Positions 24,201 through 33,119 of a DNA stretch of 64,000 nt are shown piece by piece. Location of the stretch: the NCBI GenBank assembly GCA_016234485.1, contig JACRBL010000049.1:1-64000 (forward strand), given 5' to 3'. The translations under genes were made by a program, and so were the position numbers. The notes beneath the pieces were generated by a model. The model saw only the letters and a program-made list of their open reading frames with translations. It searched no databases and had not been told where the DNA came from. The first letter of the stretch is position 1; each line of letters begins with the position of its first letter. This DNA is from Chloroflexota bacterium. GTDB lineage: Bacteria; Chloroflexota; Anaerolineae; Anaerolineales; Villigracilaceae.

Positions 24201-26221
24201 GGCCTGGCGGACGGTACATCCGGATGTCCGGCACATCCGTCGCTTCGGCTGAGGCGGCCGGTGTGGCCGCCCTTTTGGCGGGACAATCCCAATTCACGAA
24301 TGCCGTTTACATTCGGGATGCGCTTATTAAAACAGCGTACGATTTGGGGGCCGCCGGCTGGGATCCATATTACGGGTTCGGCCTGCTCCATGCCGAAGAG
24401 GCTTTGAAATTCACTGAGACTGGGATGCCGCCCGTCATCTGGCCCACGCCCGGGCCTTCGCCCACGCCCGGCTTCGGTTCCGGGGGCGTGGGCGCGATGG
24501 CGGTTCAAAACCTATGGGGAACCGCGCAATCTGTGGCGAACTGTACGCTTTCTAATTCCGCCAACAGCATTGACCTGGCTTTCAACAACTCGGTAACCTC
24601 TTGTGCCGGAAATTTCGGTACCGGCAACTGGACGTATACGGCGGTGCAAAATACCACCCTCACAACCATCGCCTCCGCGATGGTTGTGTACCGTTTTTAC
24701 ATTACCGGCTGGGTGGACGACCACATTGACTTGGAAGTCAATAACGGCGGAGGCTGGGCGCGCATCGCGCGCTTCGAGGCGGGTTCGCCCCCGCCGGCGA
24801 CGCTGACCACTCTCTCGTATAACACCACGACAATATTTACAACGGTGATGCAAACCAACAACGCGACCTTCCGATTACGCGGCACGCAGGTCAACGGCGA
24901 GACGGACAACCTCACGATCTATCTTGACGAGGCGCGGCTGCTTGTTTCGGATACCCTGCCCACACCCACGCCTCTCCCACCCCTGCCCACGCCGACCCTG
25001 CCAGCCCGCGCCAGCACCGCGGTCCCTAACGCGAGCGACCCACACGTTCATTACACCGCCTCCGCCGACGATTGCGCCGCCTGTCATCGCTCACATACCG
25101 CCAACGGGATCGTCATGCGAAGCGCCTGGCCCGAAGAGAGCATCTGCTTCACCTGCCATACCTCCGGCGGCACAGGGACGAACGTCCAGCCGGCTTTCAC
25201 CGGTTATACCAATACCGCGACACGTTTTTTCAAGCACGACATTTCCGCTGCCAACGGCGTCCATCGCATAGGACAGATCCTGGGCGCGAATTTCGGCGGC
25301 CCCAATCGGCATATTGAATGCGAAGATTGCCACGAGTCTCACGAAGCCACCCGCGATGCCGTGAGCGGAACCACGCGTGCCCCGATGATCCAGCCAGTTA
25401 TGGTTTCCATGAGCGGCGTGGATCCGGTCTGGAGCGGGCCGGGTGCGCCAAGCGGCTATACCTGGATCGCGCAGGCGCAGCGCGAGTACCAGGTTTGCTT
25501 CAAATGTCATTCCAGTTTCACAACCCTCCCGAGCTATTCACCGGACGGCTGGCAGTTGACTGCCAGCGGGATAGGCGTGTATGTCGCCAATGGATTGAAC
25601 AAGTTGATCACCACAGACTCCCTTCAGGTGCTGGACAACCGTGACTTGGCGCAGGAATTCAATCCCAACAATGCCAGCTTCCACCCCGTGGTGGCCAAGG
25701 GACGCAACACGGGTATCCCAGCCGGCGCTTTCGTGAACGGCTGGTCTACCAACAGCATGACGTATTGCACCGACTGTCACACGAATGCCAACGCAGCCGT
25801 AAGCGGGAATGGACCGCACGGTTCGCCCCGCCTGCACATTCTCGATGGGACCGCCAACTATTGGACCGTCCTGCCGGCTGGAAACGTGCAATATCTTCCG
25901 AACACCGGCGAGATTTGCTTCAAGTGTCACAACTATTCGGTGTATGTCAACGGCGCGGCGGGATCGGCATTCGAATTCCACGGTTTCCATGTGGGCGGAG
26001 TGGGATCGTTCGGCGTTTCATGCTACTCCTGCCACGATACGCACGGAAGCGAACAGGAGCATCTCATCAACTTCGACACTTCAGTTGTATCCCCCTACCC
26101 CGGATACAACAGCCAGACGGCTTGGGCGATTAATGGCGGGACGGGTACCTGTTATCTCCTCTGCCACGTTTCCGGCGGAGAGAGCGTTACCCACGGCTCG
26201 GGTAAGTCTTACACCCCATGA
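21245..26221 (+). CDS. Giant fusion: lytic transglycosylase-like + S8 subtilisin + multiheme cytochrome domain
   Basis: 1658 residues; the ATG at 21245 overlaps the previous stop and follows GGAGGCGG. Residues 1-34 are a signal peptide. Residues ~180-410 resemble a family 1 lytic transglycosylase: catalytic-type Glu224 in FALESQFW, GLGQL at 243-247, and NYHAGPG at 361-367. A Thr/Pro-rich linker (~417-666) holds ~37-residue repeats. Residues ~672-750 look like a fervidolysin-type propeptide, and ~770-1050 are an S8 subtilisin with the triad Asp788 (AVIDTGVD), His844 (GHGTHLSG) and Ser998 (MSGTSVA). After a beta-sandwich-like stretch, residues ~1270-1645 carry seven CXXCH motifs (CAACH, CFTCH, CEDCH, CFKCH, CTDCH, CFKCH, CYSCH) plus CYLLCH (CX3CH), starting with the same CHRSHTA module as the neighbours. 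It probably acts outside the membrane. How the activities cooperate is unknown. Confidence 0.85.
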   Translation: MRRGSIHLARRIFLLGVVLLLLTSTGTGIPARASSLYTWWLVRWENRSVACVIVISHQGPPTADEIEAQCGSALKTEWENTPPCLDESSRNCRGLALLPASFPGLKTATPTKVHTKIATSSIAPTTAANGRRVNWLSRPETVEQLASNRPLYLLAGRLILNGIADASACPNTGLLPNGAANACGMEKAKYEVYLWQNRFDKSIFHASQKTKVPAYLLKGMFALESQFWPLTLHNNAWDFGEFGLGQLNELGADTLLNWNPTYYKNLCLTALSREACEKEYFELSPDLRALLRGTAINQVRADCSTCSYGLDFAKADASVLVFAETLDANREQVSQVIQNAAGPYAFIGIRREDLWKFTLINYHAGPGCLYSAIAAARRENAILNWEQVSSRLEPACEDAVNYVEAISSVYYAADAPPAPTPTRLPATATLKSTATSLPTETLAIGTPTVTETLSVDPTATVSPTLGVSSTPGAPTEGAPTASLIPTATDLSTNTPAAETPTPSETLSIDATATASPTLESSSTPGAPTEGTPALETPTPTGTLSVDETPTASPTSEFSPTPSATPEGTPALETPTPTETLSVDETPTASPTSESSPTPSATPEGTPTGTSTVDETATATDYPIGTSTVTPTPTTTASPTMGVSPTPGTPTATAFPTPIPTLTPTLVPIDFVSPHEAGEIVIQMVTGARSELDAILESLPVPAQVKWDASVPELRMAVIEVAPKDLRRALYALQGNPDVVSAEPNFLASAADVPNDLYYGLQTNLPIIQAPMAWNWITSSQEVIVAVIDTGVDTAHPDLTANLWQNPAETDGLPNVDDDGNGYVDDVWGWNMVGGNNDVSDDNGHGTHLSGVIAAVGNNGLGVVGVAPNARILTVKALDANGVGAYGQVADAIVYATEQGARVINLSFGGAGQSQVLQDAIDFALQRGVIIVAAAGNTGKSAPIYPAAYPGVLAVSAVDDGLTWATFSSSGSGTALTAPGIDVYSTWPGGRYIRMSGTSVASAEAAGVAALLAGQSQFTNAVYIRDALIKTAYDLGAAGWDPYYGFGLLHAEEALKFTETGMPPVIWPTPGPSPTPGFGSGGVGAMAVQNLWGTAQSVANCTLSNSANSIDLAFNNSVTSCAGNFGTGNWTYTAVQNTTLTTIASAMVVYRFYITGWVDDHIDLEVNNGGGWARIARFEAGSPPPATLTTLSYNTTTIFTTVMQTNNATFRLRGTQVNGETDNLTIYLDEARLLVSDTLPTPTPLPPLPTPTLPARASTAVPNASDPHVHYTASADDCAACHRSHTANGIVMRSAWPEESICFTCHTSGGTGTNVQPAFTGYTNTATRFFKHDISAANGVHRIGQILGANFGGPNRHIECEDCHESHEATRDAVSGTTRAPMIQPVMVSMSGVDPVWSGPGAPSGYTWIAQAQREYQVCFKCHSSFTTLPSYSPDGWQLTASGIGVYVANGLNKLITTDSLQVLDNRDLAQEFNPNNASFHPVVAKGRNTGIPAGAFVNGWSTNSMTYCTDCHTNANAAVSGNGPHGSPRLHILDGTANYWTVLPAGNVQYLPNTGEICFKCHNYSVYVNGAAGSAFEFHGFHVGGVGSFGVSCYSCHDTHGSEQEHLINFDTSVVSPYPGYNSQTAWAINGGTGTCYLLCHVSGGESVTHGSGKSYTP
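22600..23075 (+). repeat. Coding tandem repeat, Thr/Pro linker
   Basis: Four degenerate units of about 108-164 nt within the fusion gene; the last two are 111 nt apart (from the GCATTGGAG words at 22841 and 22952). Each unit encodes ETPTPTETLSVDETPTASPT or a variant. Such stretches vary in copy number by slippage and probably form an extended wall-spanning stalk. Confidence 0.75.
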
Positions 26222-26287
26222 CCTTCCGGGAAGTTTCGGTAAGTCATTCCGGTAGGGTCTCGTGAAGCTACGATTATCGAGGAAATC

Positions 26288-27262
26288 ATGAAGACAAATT
26301 TGTTTCGTTCGTTTTTCTTCGTCGCGGCGGCCGCATTTCTCACGCTTGTCGCCGCGCAATCCACCCAGACCCGCGTCGCGGCGCAGGAATTGGTCTCCAC
26401 CCCCACCCCCGAAGGAGGCGGGGGACCCGACTGCCGCGAATGTCACTGGGACATCTTCGTGGACTGGGAAGGGAGCAAACATGGGCAGGGGCTCTCTTGC
26501 GGACAATGCCACCTCGCTAACCAGGAGGGCGGCCACGCGCGGCTCGGCCACGGCGCGCAAGGCGGACCGCAGCAGTGCATGGGTTGTCACACCACCGGTT
26601 ACGATCCTGCCACCGACACGTGGAACGAGGACGACGTGCATTGCTCCGCCTGCCATTCCCCGATCGAAGCGGGACATCCAGAGAAACCGATGCCAATCAA
26701 TCGTTCCGTGGAATTGTGCGGCAGGTGCCATATCCAGGCGCGTTTCGAGTGGGAGATTAGCAAGCACGGACAGGCCGGCGTGGCGTGCGTCAATTGCCAT
26801 AATCAGCATAAGACAACCTTGAAGTCCGGCGCAGATCACCTCTCCGAACAATGCGCCGTATGCCATGAGAATCGCGTCAAGGGTTTTTCGGAATCAGTTC
26901 ATGCAGAACAAGGCGTCTCGTGTGGGGATTGTCACCTCGCGAATCTTGAAGGGCCGGTCGGCGAAGGAAGCGCAAAACGCAATCACACCTTCGAAGTGGA
27001 CGTGAAGACTTGTACCGCCTGCCATGCCAAGACCTTGCACAATGCTAAGCAGGCAGGCATCGCACAACCGGTCGGGCTGATCATGCCCCTGGAGCCTTCC
27101 GATGCCATGTCTTCGGCGGTTACAAACGAGGTAAGCGAAACCCCTCCCCGCCCCGGTTCCTTGAGTTCCGCTGCGCTTTCAGGAATCATTGGAATCGGCA
27201 TCGGCATGGCGGTCTTGCCCGTGGTGGGAAATTGGCGCAAACGCAGACAAGATAAGAAGTGA
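26288..27262 (+). CDS. Membrane-anchored nonaheme c-type cytochrome (cytochrome c554-like)
   Basis: 324 residues. A signal peptide (residues 1-33) is followed by nine CXXCH motifs (CRECH, CGQCH, CMGCH, CSACH, CGRCH, CVNCH, CAVCH, CGDCH, CTACH) with spaced WEGSKHG and WEISKHG distal-His motifs like those of cytochrome c554/NrfB-type carriers. A C-terminal membrane helix (GIIGIGIGMAVLPVV) and a basic tail anchor it facing outward. No CXXCK motif, so it is not NrfA. The FeS protein gene begins 8 nt downstream and NrfD after that, so this is the cytochrome subunit of a cytochrome/NrfC/NrfD-type quinone complex. Confidence 0.85.
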   Translation: MKTNLFRSFFFVAAAAFLTLVAAQSTQTRVAAQELVSTPTPEGGGGPDCRECHWDIFVDWEGSKHGQGLSCGQCHLANQEGGHARLGHGAQGGPQQCMGCHTTGYDPATDTWNEDDVHCSACHSPIEAGHPEKPMPINRSVELCGRCHIQARFEWEISKHGQAGVACVNCHNQHKTTLKSGADHLSEQCAVCHENRVKGFSESVHAEQGVSCGDCHLANLEGPVGEGSAKRNHTFEVDVKTCTACHAKTLHNAKQAGIAQPVGLIMPLEPSDAMSSAVTNEVSETPPRPGSLSSAALSGIIGIGIGMAVLPVVGNWRKRRQDKK

Positions 27263-27269
27263 GGCAATC

Positions 27270-28037
27270 GTGAACGAAAAAAAGCGGATCGGACGCCGCG
27301 ATTTCCTGAAAATCATCGGCGTGGGAATCGCGGCGGCCATCGGCCTGCGCGCGAAGGTCCAAGCCGACGCATCCAAAGGCCCAAAGGGCGAGCATCAATG
27401 GGTGATGGTCGTTGACCAGGGTAAATGCGTTGGCTGCGGCTATTGCACGCTGGCGTGCCAGGCTCACAATGATGCCCCTCCGGAGATTCAATGGAACCGC
27501 GTCATCAAAGCCGGAAAACTGGGAGATCGCGAAATCTTCCTGGCAAGGCCCTGTATGCACTGCGGCCATGCGCCGTGCGTCAGCGTTTGCCCGGTCAAGG
27601 CCAGTTATTACCGCGACGATGGCATCGTGATGATGAACTACGACCGCTGCATCGGCTGCCGCTATTGCGAGGTTGCCTGTCCCTTTGGGGCGCGAGCCTT
27701 CAATTGGGAGGAATTCACGGGCGAGAATCCCGCCGTCCCGGAATGGGGCAAGCCAGAGGTCCCGCGGCGACCGCGCGGGGTGGTCGAGAAATGCTCATTC
27801 TGCTACCACCGAATTGACCGCGGCCTGGCGCAGGGACTCAAGCCGGGCGTGGATACGTTCGCATCCCCGGCCTGCGTGGTAGCCTGCCCTGTGGAAGCGC
27901 GGGTTTTCGGCGACTTGAACGATTCCGAATCGAACGTGAACGAGATATTGTCCACCCATACGCATTTGCGGCTGAGGGAAGGCCTCGGGACGAACCCGAA
28001 GGTCTACTTCCTGCCCGCCCAAATTCAGGAAACATGA
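27270..28037 (+). CDS. Tat-exported four-cluster ferredoxin subunit (NrfC/HybA-like)
   Basis: 255 residues from a GTG preceded by GTGAGG. A twin-arginine signal (RIGRRDFLKIIGVG) directs folded export. Four [4Fe-4S] cluster ligand sets are visible: CVGCGYCTLACQ, CMHCGHAPCVSVCP, CIGCRYCEVACP and CSFCYHRID...CVVACP. This is the electron-wire subunit of the CISM/PsrB/NrfC family, joining a periplasm-side partner to the NrfD membrane protein encoded next. Upstream in-frame codons extend into the previous gene and are rejected. Confidence 0.9.
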   Translation: MNEKKRIGRRDFLKIIGVGIAAAIGLRAKVQADASKGPKGEHQWVMVVDQGKCVGCGYCTLACQAHNDAPPEIQWNRVIKAGKLGDREIFLARPCMHCGHAPCVSVCPVKASYYRDDGIVMMNYDRCIGCRYCEVACPFGARAFNWEEFTGENPAVPEWGKPEVPRRPRGVVEKCSFCYHRIDRGLAQGLKPGVDTFASPACVVACPVEARVFGDLNDSESNVNEILSTHTHLRLREGLGTNPKVYFLPAQIQET

Positions 28038-28064
28038 AAAAACAATTTCGAGGATGAGCCGCTT

Positions 28065-29351
28065 ATGAGAGCAAACCCAGGTAGTTTTCCTAGTCCTAGG
28101 CCCTTGTTGACGTTCGCTTGGTACGCCGGGCTTTCGCTGGTCACGCTGGCGGGAGTGGTTGCCGGTGTGATGGTCTTTGTGCGGGGCTTGGCGATCACAA
28201 ACCTGACGGACCTCGTCCCGTGGGGATTGTGGATCACGATGGACCTCTCGGCCATCGCCGTCAGCGCGGGCGCATTTTCGTTGTGCGCAGTTGTCCATTT
28301 GATCGGATTGAAGCAATACGAACCAATGGCGCGGACGGCCACTTTCATCGGCATCGTCGGCTACAGCATGGCCATGCTTTGCCTGCTCATGGACGTGGGC
28401 CGTCCCGATCGTTTCTGGCACGGATTTGTTTTTTGGAATCCCCACTCCGTGTTGTGGGAAGTGACGATGTGTGTGGGGCTTTATTTCAGCGTTCTGATAG
28501 TGGAAAACATCCCGCTCATCGGCGAGATCGAATGGGTGCGCCGGGGATTTCCCGCGCTAGTTCAGCGCACAGAAAAAATTCACCATCTCGCGCCGGTGCT
28601 TGCCTTTCTGGGTCTTGCGTTCTCACTTCTGCATCAATCCTCGCTCGGCGCTACCTATGGCGTGCTACAAGCCCGCCCGGCCTGGTATCGGCCATCACTT
28701 TCGATCTTATTCATCTACTCGGCTGTGCTGGGCGGAATCTCGCTGACTTTGTTTGCTTCAATGCTCTCTGCCCGCTTGACCTCCCGGGCCAGCGTGGACG
28801 ACAATCTGGTCGAAAAACTCTCCCATTTCATTGGATGGGGGCTGGCCGGATACTTATACTTCCGTTTCTGGGACAACTTCTCGATGACCTACAACTATCA
28901 GCCGGGACGCTCCGAAGCGCTCCACATCCTGACCAAGGGATCGCTGGCATTCAATTTCTGGATCGTCGAGATGCTGCTCGGATGCGTCGTACCGATCTTC
29001 ATCTTGCTGAAAGCGCACTGGCGCCGCAATCCGTCCCTGCGGATAACCGCGTTGGGATTGATCGCCCTCGGCGCCGTAATGTATCGCTGGGACACCAACT
29101 TGGTCGGACAAATGATCGTCCTGACGTATCTCCCCCAGGAAATCGTAGCGCGTTACACAACGTACACGCCTTCGCTCGTGGAACTGGTCAGCGGCGCGGG
29201 CGTGCTTGCTTACGGATTGCTGGCGTTCACCATCGGTGTCCGCTTTTTGCGGGTGGTGGATAAACGCCTCAGGCAAGGTCATGACGAACATGTCGAACAG
29301 GCGATAACGATCCCGTCAACCGCCCTTTCGGTGGCGGAGACTGTTGAGTAG
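28065..29351 (+). CDS. nrfD: NrfD/HybB-family integral membrane quinone-interacting subunit
   Basis: 428 residues, eight to ten membrane helices, typical NrfD/HybB features (DLVPWGLWITMDLSAIAVSAGAF, MDVGRPDRFWHGFVFWNPHSVLWEV, HQSSLGATYG). It would oxidise or reduce menaquinol and pass electrons to the four-cluster protein and nonaheme cytochrome upstream. The symbol marks the family only; no nitrite reductase (NrfA) is present. It lies 27 nt after the FeS gene. The following regulator gene starts within or just after its 3' end. Confidence 0.9.
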   Translation: MRANPGSFPSPRPLLTFAWYAGLSLVTLAGVVAGVMVFVRGLAITNLTDLVPWGLWITMDLSAIAVSAGAFSLCAVVHLIGLKQYEPMARTATFIGIVGYSMAMLCLLMDVGRPDRFWHGFVFWNPHSVLWEVTMCVGLYFSVLIVENIPLIGEIEWVRRGFPALVQRTEKIHHLAPVLAFLGLAFSLLHQSSLGATYGVLQARPAWYRPSLSILFIYSAVLGGISLTLFASMLSARLTSRASVDDNLVEKLSHFIGWGLAGYLYFRFWDNFSMTYNYQPGRSEALHILTKGSLAFNFWIVEMLLGCVVPIFILLKAHWRRNPSLRITALGLIALGAVMYRWDTNLVGQMIVLTYLPQEIVARYTTYTPSLVELVSGAGVLAYGLLAFTIGVRFLRVVDKRLRQGHDEHVEQAITIPSTALSVAETVE

Positions 29352-29358
29352 TCCGCCT

Positions 29359-30039
29359 ATGGAATTGATCCGACTCATGCTTGTGGACGATCATGAACTC
29401 GTCCGAACAGGCTTGAAATCTTTTCTGGAGTTGCATGATCGCTTCAAAGTGATCGGTGAAGCGGCCAATGGCTTGGACGCCGTCGCTCTCGCGCTGGAGA
29501 TGCGCCCAGATATTATTCTCATGGATGTCGCCATGCCTATCTTGGGCGGGTTGGAGACCATGCGCATTTTAAAGTCGCGTTGGCGGGAAGCGGCTGTGCT
29601 GGCATTGGCGGAACAGGAGGACAAATATTACTGCATGGAGTTGTTTGCCGCGGGAGCCTCGGGGTACCTCACTAAACATTCCACGTCGGATGAACTGGTG
29701 TGGGCAATTCATTCGATCATGGAAAGGCAAATATATCTTCAACCGGCGTTGGCGCGTTGGCTGTTGGATGATTACCAGTTGTTAAGCGAACAACGGCGCG
29801 AGGATCCTCCCAAACTTGAAAGTTTGATGGTGGAATTGGAAATCTTGAGCCTACGGGAGCGCACTGTCCTGAAGCTTGTGGCAGACGGGTTGACCAATCG
29901 GCAAATTGGACAGAGTCTGGGGCTCAGCCCAAAAACGATCGCGCGCCATCGCGAACGAATTATGGGCAAATTGAAGATACACTCACGCACAGAACTGGTT
30001 CGATTCGCCATAAGAACAGGAGTCGTGAGTTTGACATAA
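29359..30039 (+). CDS. NarL/FixJ-family response regulator
   Basis: 226 residues. Receiver with acidic DD at 10-11, phospho-Asp56 (IILMDVAMP) and Lys in GASGYLTKHS, then a LuxR-type HTH (LSLRERTVLKLVADGLTNRQIGQSLGLS, KTIARHRERIMGKL). The ATG at 29359 is preferred; a TTG at 29344 after GGAG, overlapping the NrfD stop, is a real alternative. Closeness to the nrfD-like gene suggests it belongs to the cytochrome operon and may report on it. No kinase adjoins it. Confidence 0.85.
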   Translation: MELIRLMLVDDHELVRTGLKSFLELHDRFKVIGEAANGLDAVALALEMRPDIILMDVAMPILGGLETMRILKSRWREAAVLALAEQEDKYYCMELFAAGASGYLTKHSTSDELVWAIHSIMERQIYLQPALARWLLDDYQLLSEQRREDPPKLESLMVELEILSLRERTVLKLVADGLTNRQIGQSLGLSPKTIARHRERIMGKLKIHSRTELVRFAIRTGVVSLT

Positions 30040-30125
30040 GCGGTATCTGGCCTCGCAGGTTGGATCGGAATTGAGACTTGCAACTATTAATACCCCTCAC
30101 CTCTCATCGTTCACAGAAACCATGT

Positions 30126-30620
30126 CCGATTGTGTTTACCCCTGTTTCATGTGGCAATTTCGGTAATACGCAAAAAAACTGTACGTGTGCGCCTGCTGTC
30201 CTTACCAAGTACCAGAAGCGCATCTCTGGCCCTATTCTCGATCGTAACGATATCCACATCGAATTTCCTAGCCTGGATTACGAAATGTTGAGTAGTGACC
30301 GACTCGGAGAATCGTCAGCGGAGATTCGGCAGAGGGTGGAGAATGCACGCCAAGTCCAGCGCGAACGATTTGTAGAGTCGTCCTCCATCGCCTGCAATGC
30401 AGACATGCGCATCGCGGGGATCCGCAAGTCTTACAAACTGGATAAAACCAGCCAATCGCCCATGCGCTCGGCCATGAACCAGATAAATCTATCGGCGCGG
30501 GCGTATCATCGTTTGTTGAAACTGGCGCGTATGATTGCAGATCTGGCGGAGAGCAACTCGATCCAGAAAGTACATATCGCCGAGACGCTGCAATATAGGC
30601 CAAAGATCATGCTGGGGTAA
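30126..30620 (+). pseudogene. ComM/YifB (Mg-chelatase-like) C-terminal fragment, copy 1
   Basis: Encodes the C-terminal third of the ComM/YifB AAA+ family: CTCAPAVLTKYQKRISGPILDRNDIHIEF, RLGESSAEIRQRVENARQVQRERF (in part), NLSARAYHRLLKLARMIADL. ATPase Walker motifs are absent and the zinc-like start DCVYPC is out of frame with the rest, so it is a broken fragment. A second, closely similar fragment lies at 55466-55948, with the same left junction (CGATTGTGT). Confidence 0.75.
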
Positions 30621-30708
30621 TTCAATCTATATTGAAAGAATCGCGCCAATAATTTTCAAAAATCGGGTAATATAATGTTGTCGGCACACCTCTATGCTTG
30701 AGGTATTG

Positions 30709-32937
30709 ATGACCTCACCTCTTATCGCAACCAAACTTTACATTCCAAAGCCCCGCCAGGGACTGATTTCCCGGCTTGCTTTGCTCGATCGTTTAAGCGA
30801 AGGTCTTGCAGGAAGGCTCACTTTAATTTCCGCTTCTTCGGGGTATGGTAAAACGACCCTGATGGCAGAGTGGTGTGCAGAACGGGGACAGAATTACCCT
30901 ATGGCCTGTGTCTCACTGGATGAAGGGGATAACGATCCAGTCCGTTTCCTGTCTTACTTGATCGCCGCTTTTCAAAATGTTCAGGAGGGACTCGGTCAAG
31001 ATGTCATTGCGATTTTACAAGGATCGCAAAATCCGCTCGACGCAGCGATCTTGGGGTTGTTGATCAATGAACTTTCCGCTGTTCCAAATGACTTTGTCCT
31101 TGCATTGGAGGACTACCATGTCATTGAGACGCGTGAAATCCACCAGATGATGATATTTATACTTGAACACCTGCCTCCCAACATGCATCTGGTGATTTTG
31201 ACACGAGCAGATCCGCCTTTCCCACTGGCACGGTTACGGGCGCGCGGCGAGTTATCCGAAATTCGCGCAAAGGATTTGCGATTTTCCCTGGACGACACGA
31301 CCGCATATTTGCAAGACATGGTGGGATTGAACTTGTCGGAGGAGAACGTTCAGAAATTGTTGGATCGTACCGAAGGCTGGATCACTGGATTGCAATTGGC
31401 GGCGCTTTCCATTCAGGGTCAGGAGAATCCATCTGAATCGATCTCCGCTTTTGGCAGTGGTCAGGGATACATTGTGGATTATCTCATCGAAGAAGTTCTC
31501 AATCGTCAAACCGAGTCGCTAAAGTTGTTTCTTCTGAAAACTTCCATTTTGAACAGGTTGAATGGATCATTATGTGACGCGCTTACGGGGCAAAACGACG
31601 GAGAATCTACACTGGAACACCTCGATAAGGCCAATTTGTTTGTCTCTCCGTTAGGGGGTGAATATCGCTGGTATCGCTACCACCATCTTTTTGCGGATGT
31701 GATCTTCAACCGATTGCAGCGCCTATACCCTGAGCGAATTCCTGATTTGCACCTTCGAGCTGCAAAATGGTTTGAGCAGCATAACCACTATCACGAGGCA
31801 ATTGAACATGCGCTTTCTGCCGATGAATTTCAATACGCCGCTGATCTACTGCAAAGCGACGCGTTGGATTTCCTTGCAACAGGGAATATCTCCACCCTTC
31901 TGGCTTGGTTTAAGAGACTCCCTGATGATGCTATCAAAGAACACCCGCGTTTGAGCGTTCATTGCGCTTGGGCTTTAATGCTGGCTGGCAGGCTGGACAA
32001 TATTGAGAAATTTATATCATCGGCTGAAGATGTAGCGAGAGCCCGTAATGAGTTGGACAGGCTTCAGGGGGATATTGCGGCAGTGCGTGCGTACGCCGCA
32101 TCGAGGCAAGGCAATATGGAGCGGGCCAGGGATCAAGCCCATAAGGCGCTCGAATGGCTTGCCGAAGATAACCTCACAGTCCGTTCTGTCATGTCCTTCA
32201 TCCTCGGTGGGATTTATTACATGCGACAGGATTTTCCAAATGCATTTGCAGCCATGGAAGAAGCCAGCCGGGTCGGAGAACTCGCGGGAAACATCAATGT
32301 CGCGGTCTCTGCGTTAAGTGCAATGGGAAGTGTCCTAGTCGAACAGGGCAATTTTGACGAAGCAAAAAGATCTTTTGAAAGAGCGCTAAAGTTGAGTACA
32401 GGCCGCAGGGGGCAACCCCTGCCTATTGCATCGAGTACCTATGCAGGATTAGCGAGGCTTCATTTGGCTCGGAAGGACTTACAAAGCGCCCGTCACTTTG
32501 CACAAACCGGCATCGCTTTGGGAGAACAATGGGAAAATGCTGATAGTCAGGTGGGAAGTTATCTCGCATTGGCCCAAGCAGAACACCTGGATGGAAATAT
32601 TGCAGAGGCACAATCAGCCTTGGATCAGGCAAAACGATTGGCGGCAACTCATAACCTTTGGGCAGGCGTCGAAAACGATATCGCTAATTGCGAAGCTATA
32701 CTTAAAACAAAGCCAGCCAGCGGCGCTGCCAAGACTTCCTTGCTAGACCCGCTCAGCGGGCGGGAAGTGGAAGTTCTGCGGCTATTTGCCGAGGGATTTT
32801 CCAATCAGGAAATCGCCGAAAAATTGATCATCAGTTTGGGGACGGTGAAAGCGCACTCATCCAACATCTACCGTAAACTGGATGTGCGTAATCGCGCGCA
32901 GGCCGTCATTGCCGCCCGTGAGATGGATTTGCTTTAA
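30709..32937 (+). CDS. MalT-like STAND ATPase, LuxR-type transcriptional regulator
   Basis: 742 residues. The N-terminal NTPase has Walker [12 protein letters not shown] near residue 45 and the MalT-like opening [15 protein letters not shown]; the middle is a TPR-like superhelix (residues ~370-650) that would bind an inducer; the C-terminus is a LuxR HTH ([41 protein letters not shown]). It activates transcription on ligand binding and is LAL-sized. The ATG at 30709 follows GAGG; a start at 30694 lacks one. A TATAAT box lies at 30671-30676. The inducer is unknown. Confidence 0.88.
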   Translation: MTSPLIATKLYIPKPRQGLISRLALLDRLSEGLAGRLTLISASSGYGKTTLMAEWCAERGQNYPMACVSLDEGDNDPVRFLSYLIAAFQNVQEGLGQDVIAILQGSQNPLDAAILGLLINELSAVPNDFVLALEDYHVIETREIHQMMIFILEHLPPNMHLVILTRADPPFPLARLRARGELSEIRAKDLRFSLDDTTAYLQDMVGLNLSEENVQKLLDRTEGWITGLQLAALSIQGQENPSESISAFGSGQGYIVDYLIEEVLNRQTESLKLFLLKTSILNRLNGSLCDALTGQNDGESTLEHLDKANLFVSPLGGEYRWYRYHHLFADVIFNRLQRLYPERIPDLHLRAAKWFEQHNHYHEAIEHALSADEFQYAADLLQSDALDFLATGNISTLLAWFKRLPDDAIKEHPRLSVHCAWALMLAGRLDNIEKFISSAEDVARARNELDRLQGDIAAVRAYAASRQGNMERARDQAHKALEWLAEDNLTVRSVMSFILGGIYYMRQDFPNAFAAMEEASRVGELAGNINVAVSALSAMGSVLVEQGNFDEAKRSFERALKLSTGRRGQPLPIASSTYAGLARLHLARKDLQSARHFAQTGIALGEQWENADSQVGSYLALAQAEHLDGNIAEAQSALDQAKRLAATHNLWAGVENDIANCEAILKTKPASGAAKTSLLDPLSGREVEVLRLFAEGFSNQEIAEKLIISLGTVKAHSSNIYRKLDVRNRAQAVIAAREMDLL

Positions 32938-33119
32938 ACTTCCATGTGAGATATGCCAATTGGCAACCCGCGGTCGTTTTCCAACCTTAGTTACAGGGAA
33001 CGGAGAGCAATATCAAACAAAAGTTTCTTTGGACGGAATTTGGTGTTATAAACGGGAAAAGTAGTGTCGGAGCGCCCGATCATAGAAAGAACCGCCTTGT
33101 CATTACCTGGAACTTCATT

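Noticed and set aside
26288..27262. NrfA-type nitrite reductase or HAO
   Set aside because: There is no CXXCK motif and no HAO-type cross-linking Tyr pattern; it looks like a carrier cytochrome.
26288..29351. Alternative complex III
   Set aside because: NrfD, FeS and cytochrome are present, but the expected fused molybdopterin-like/FeS subunit ActB and the two NrfD-like subunits are missing.
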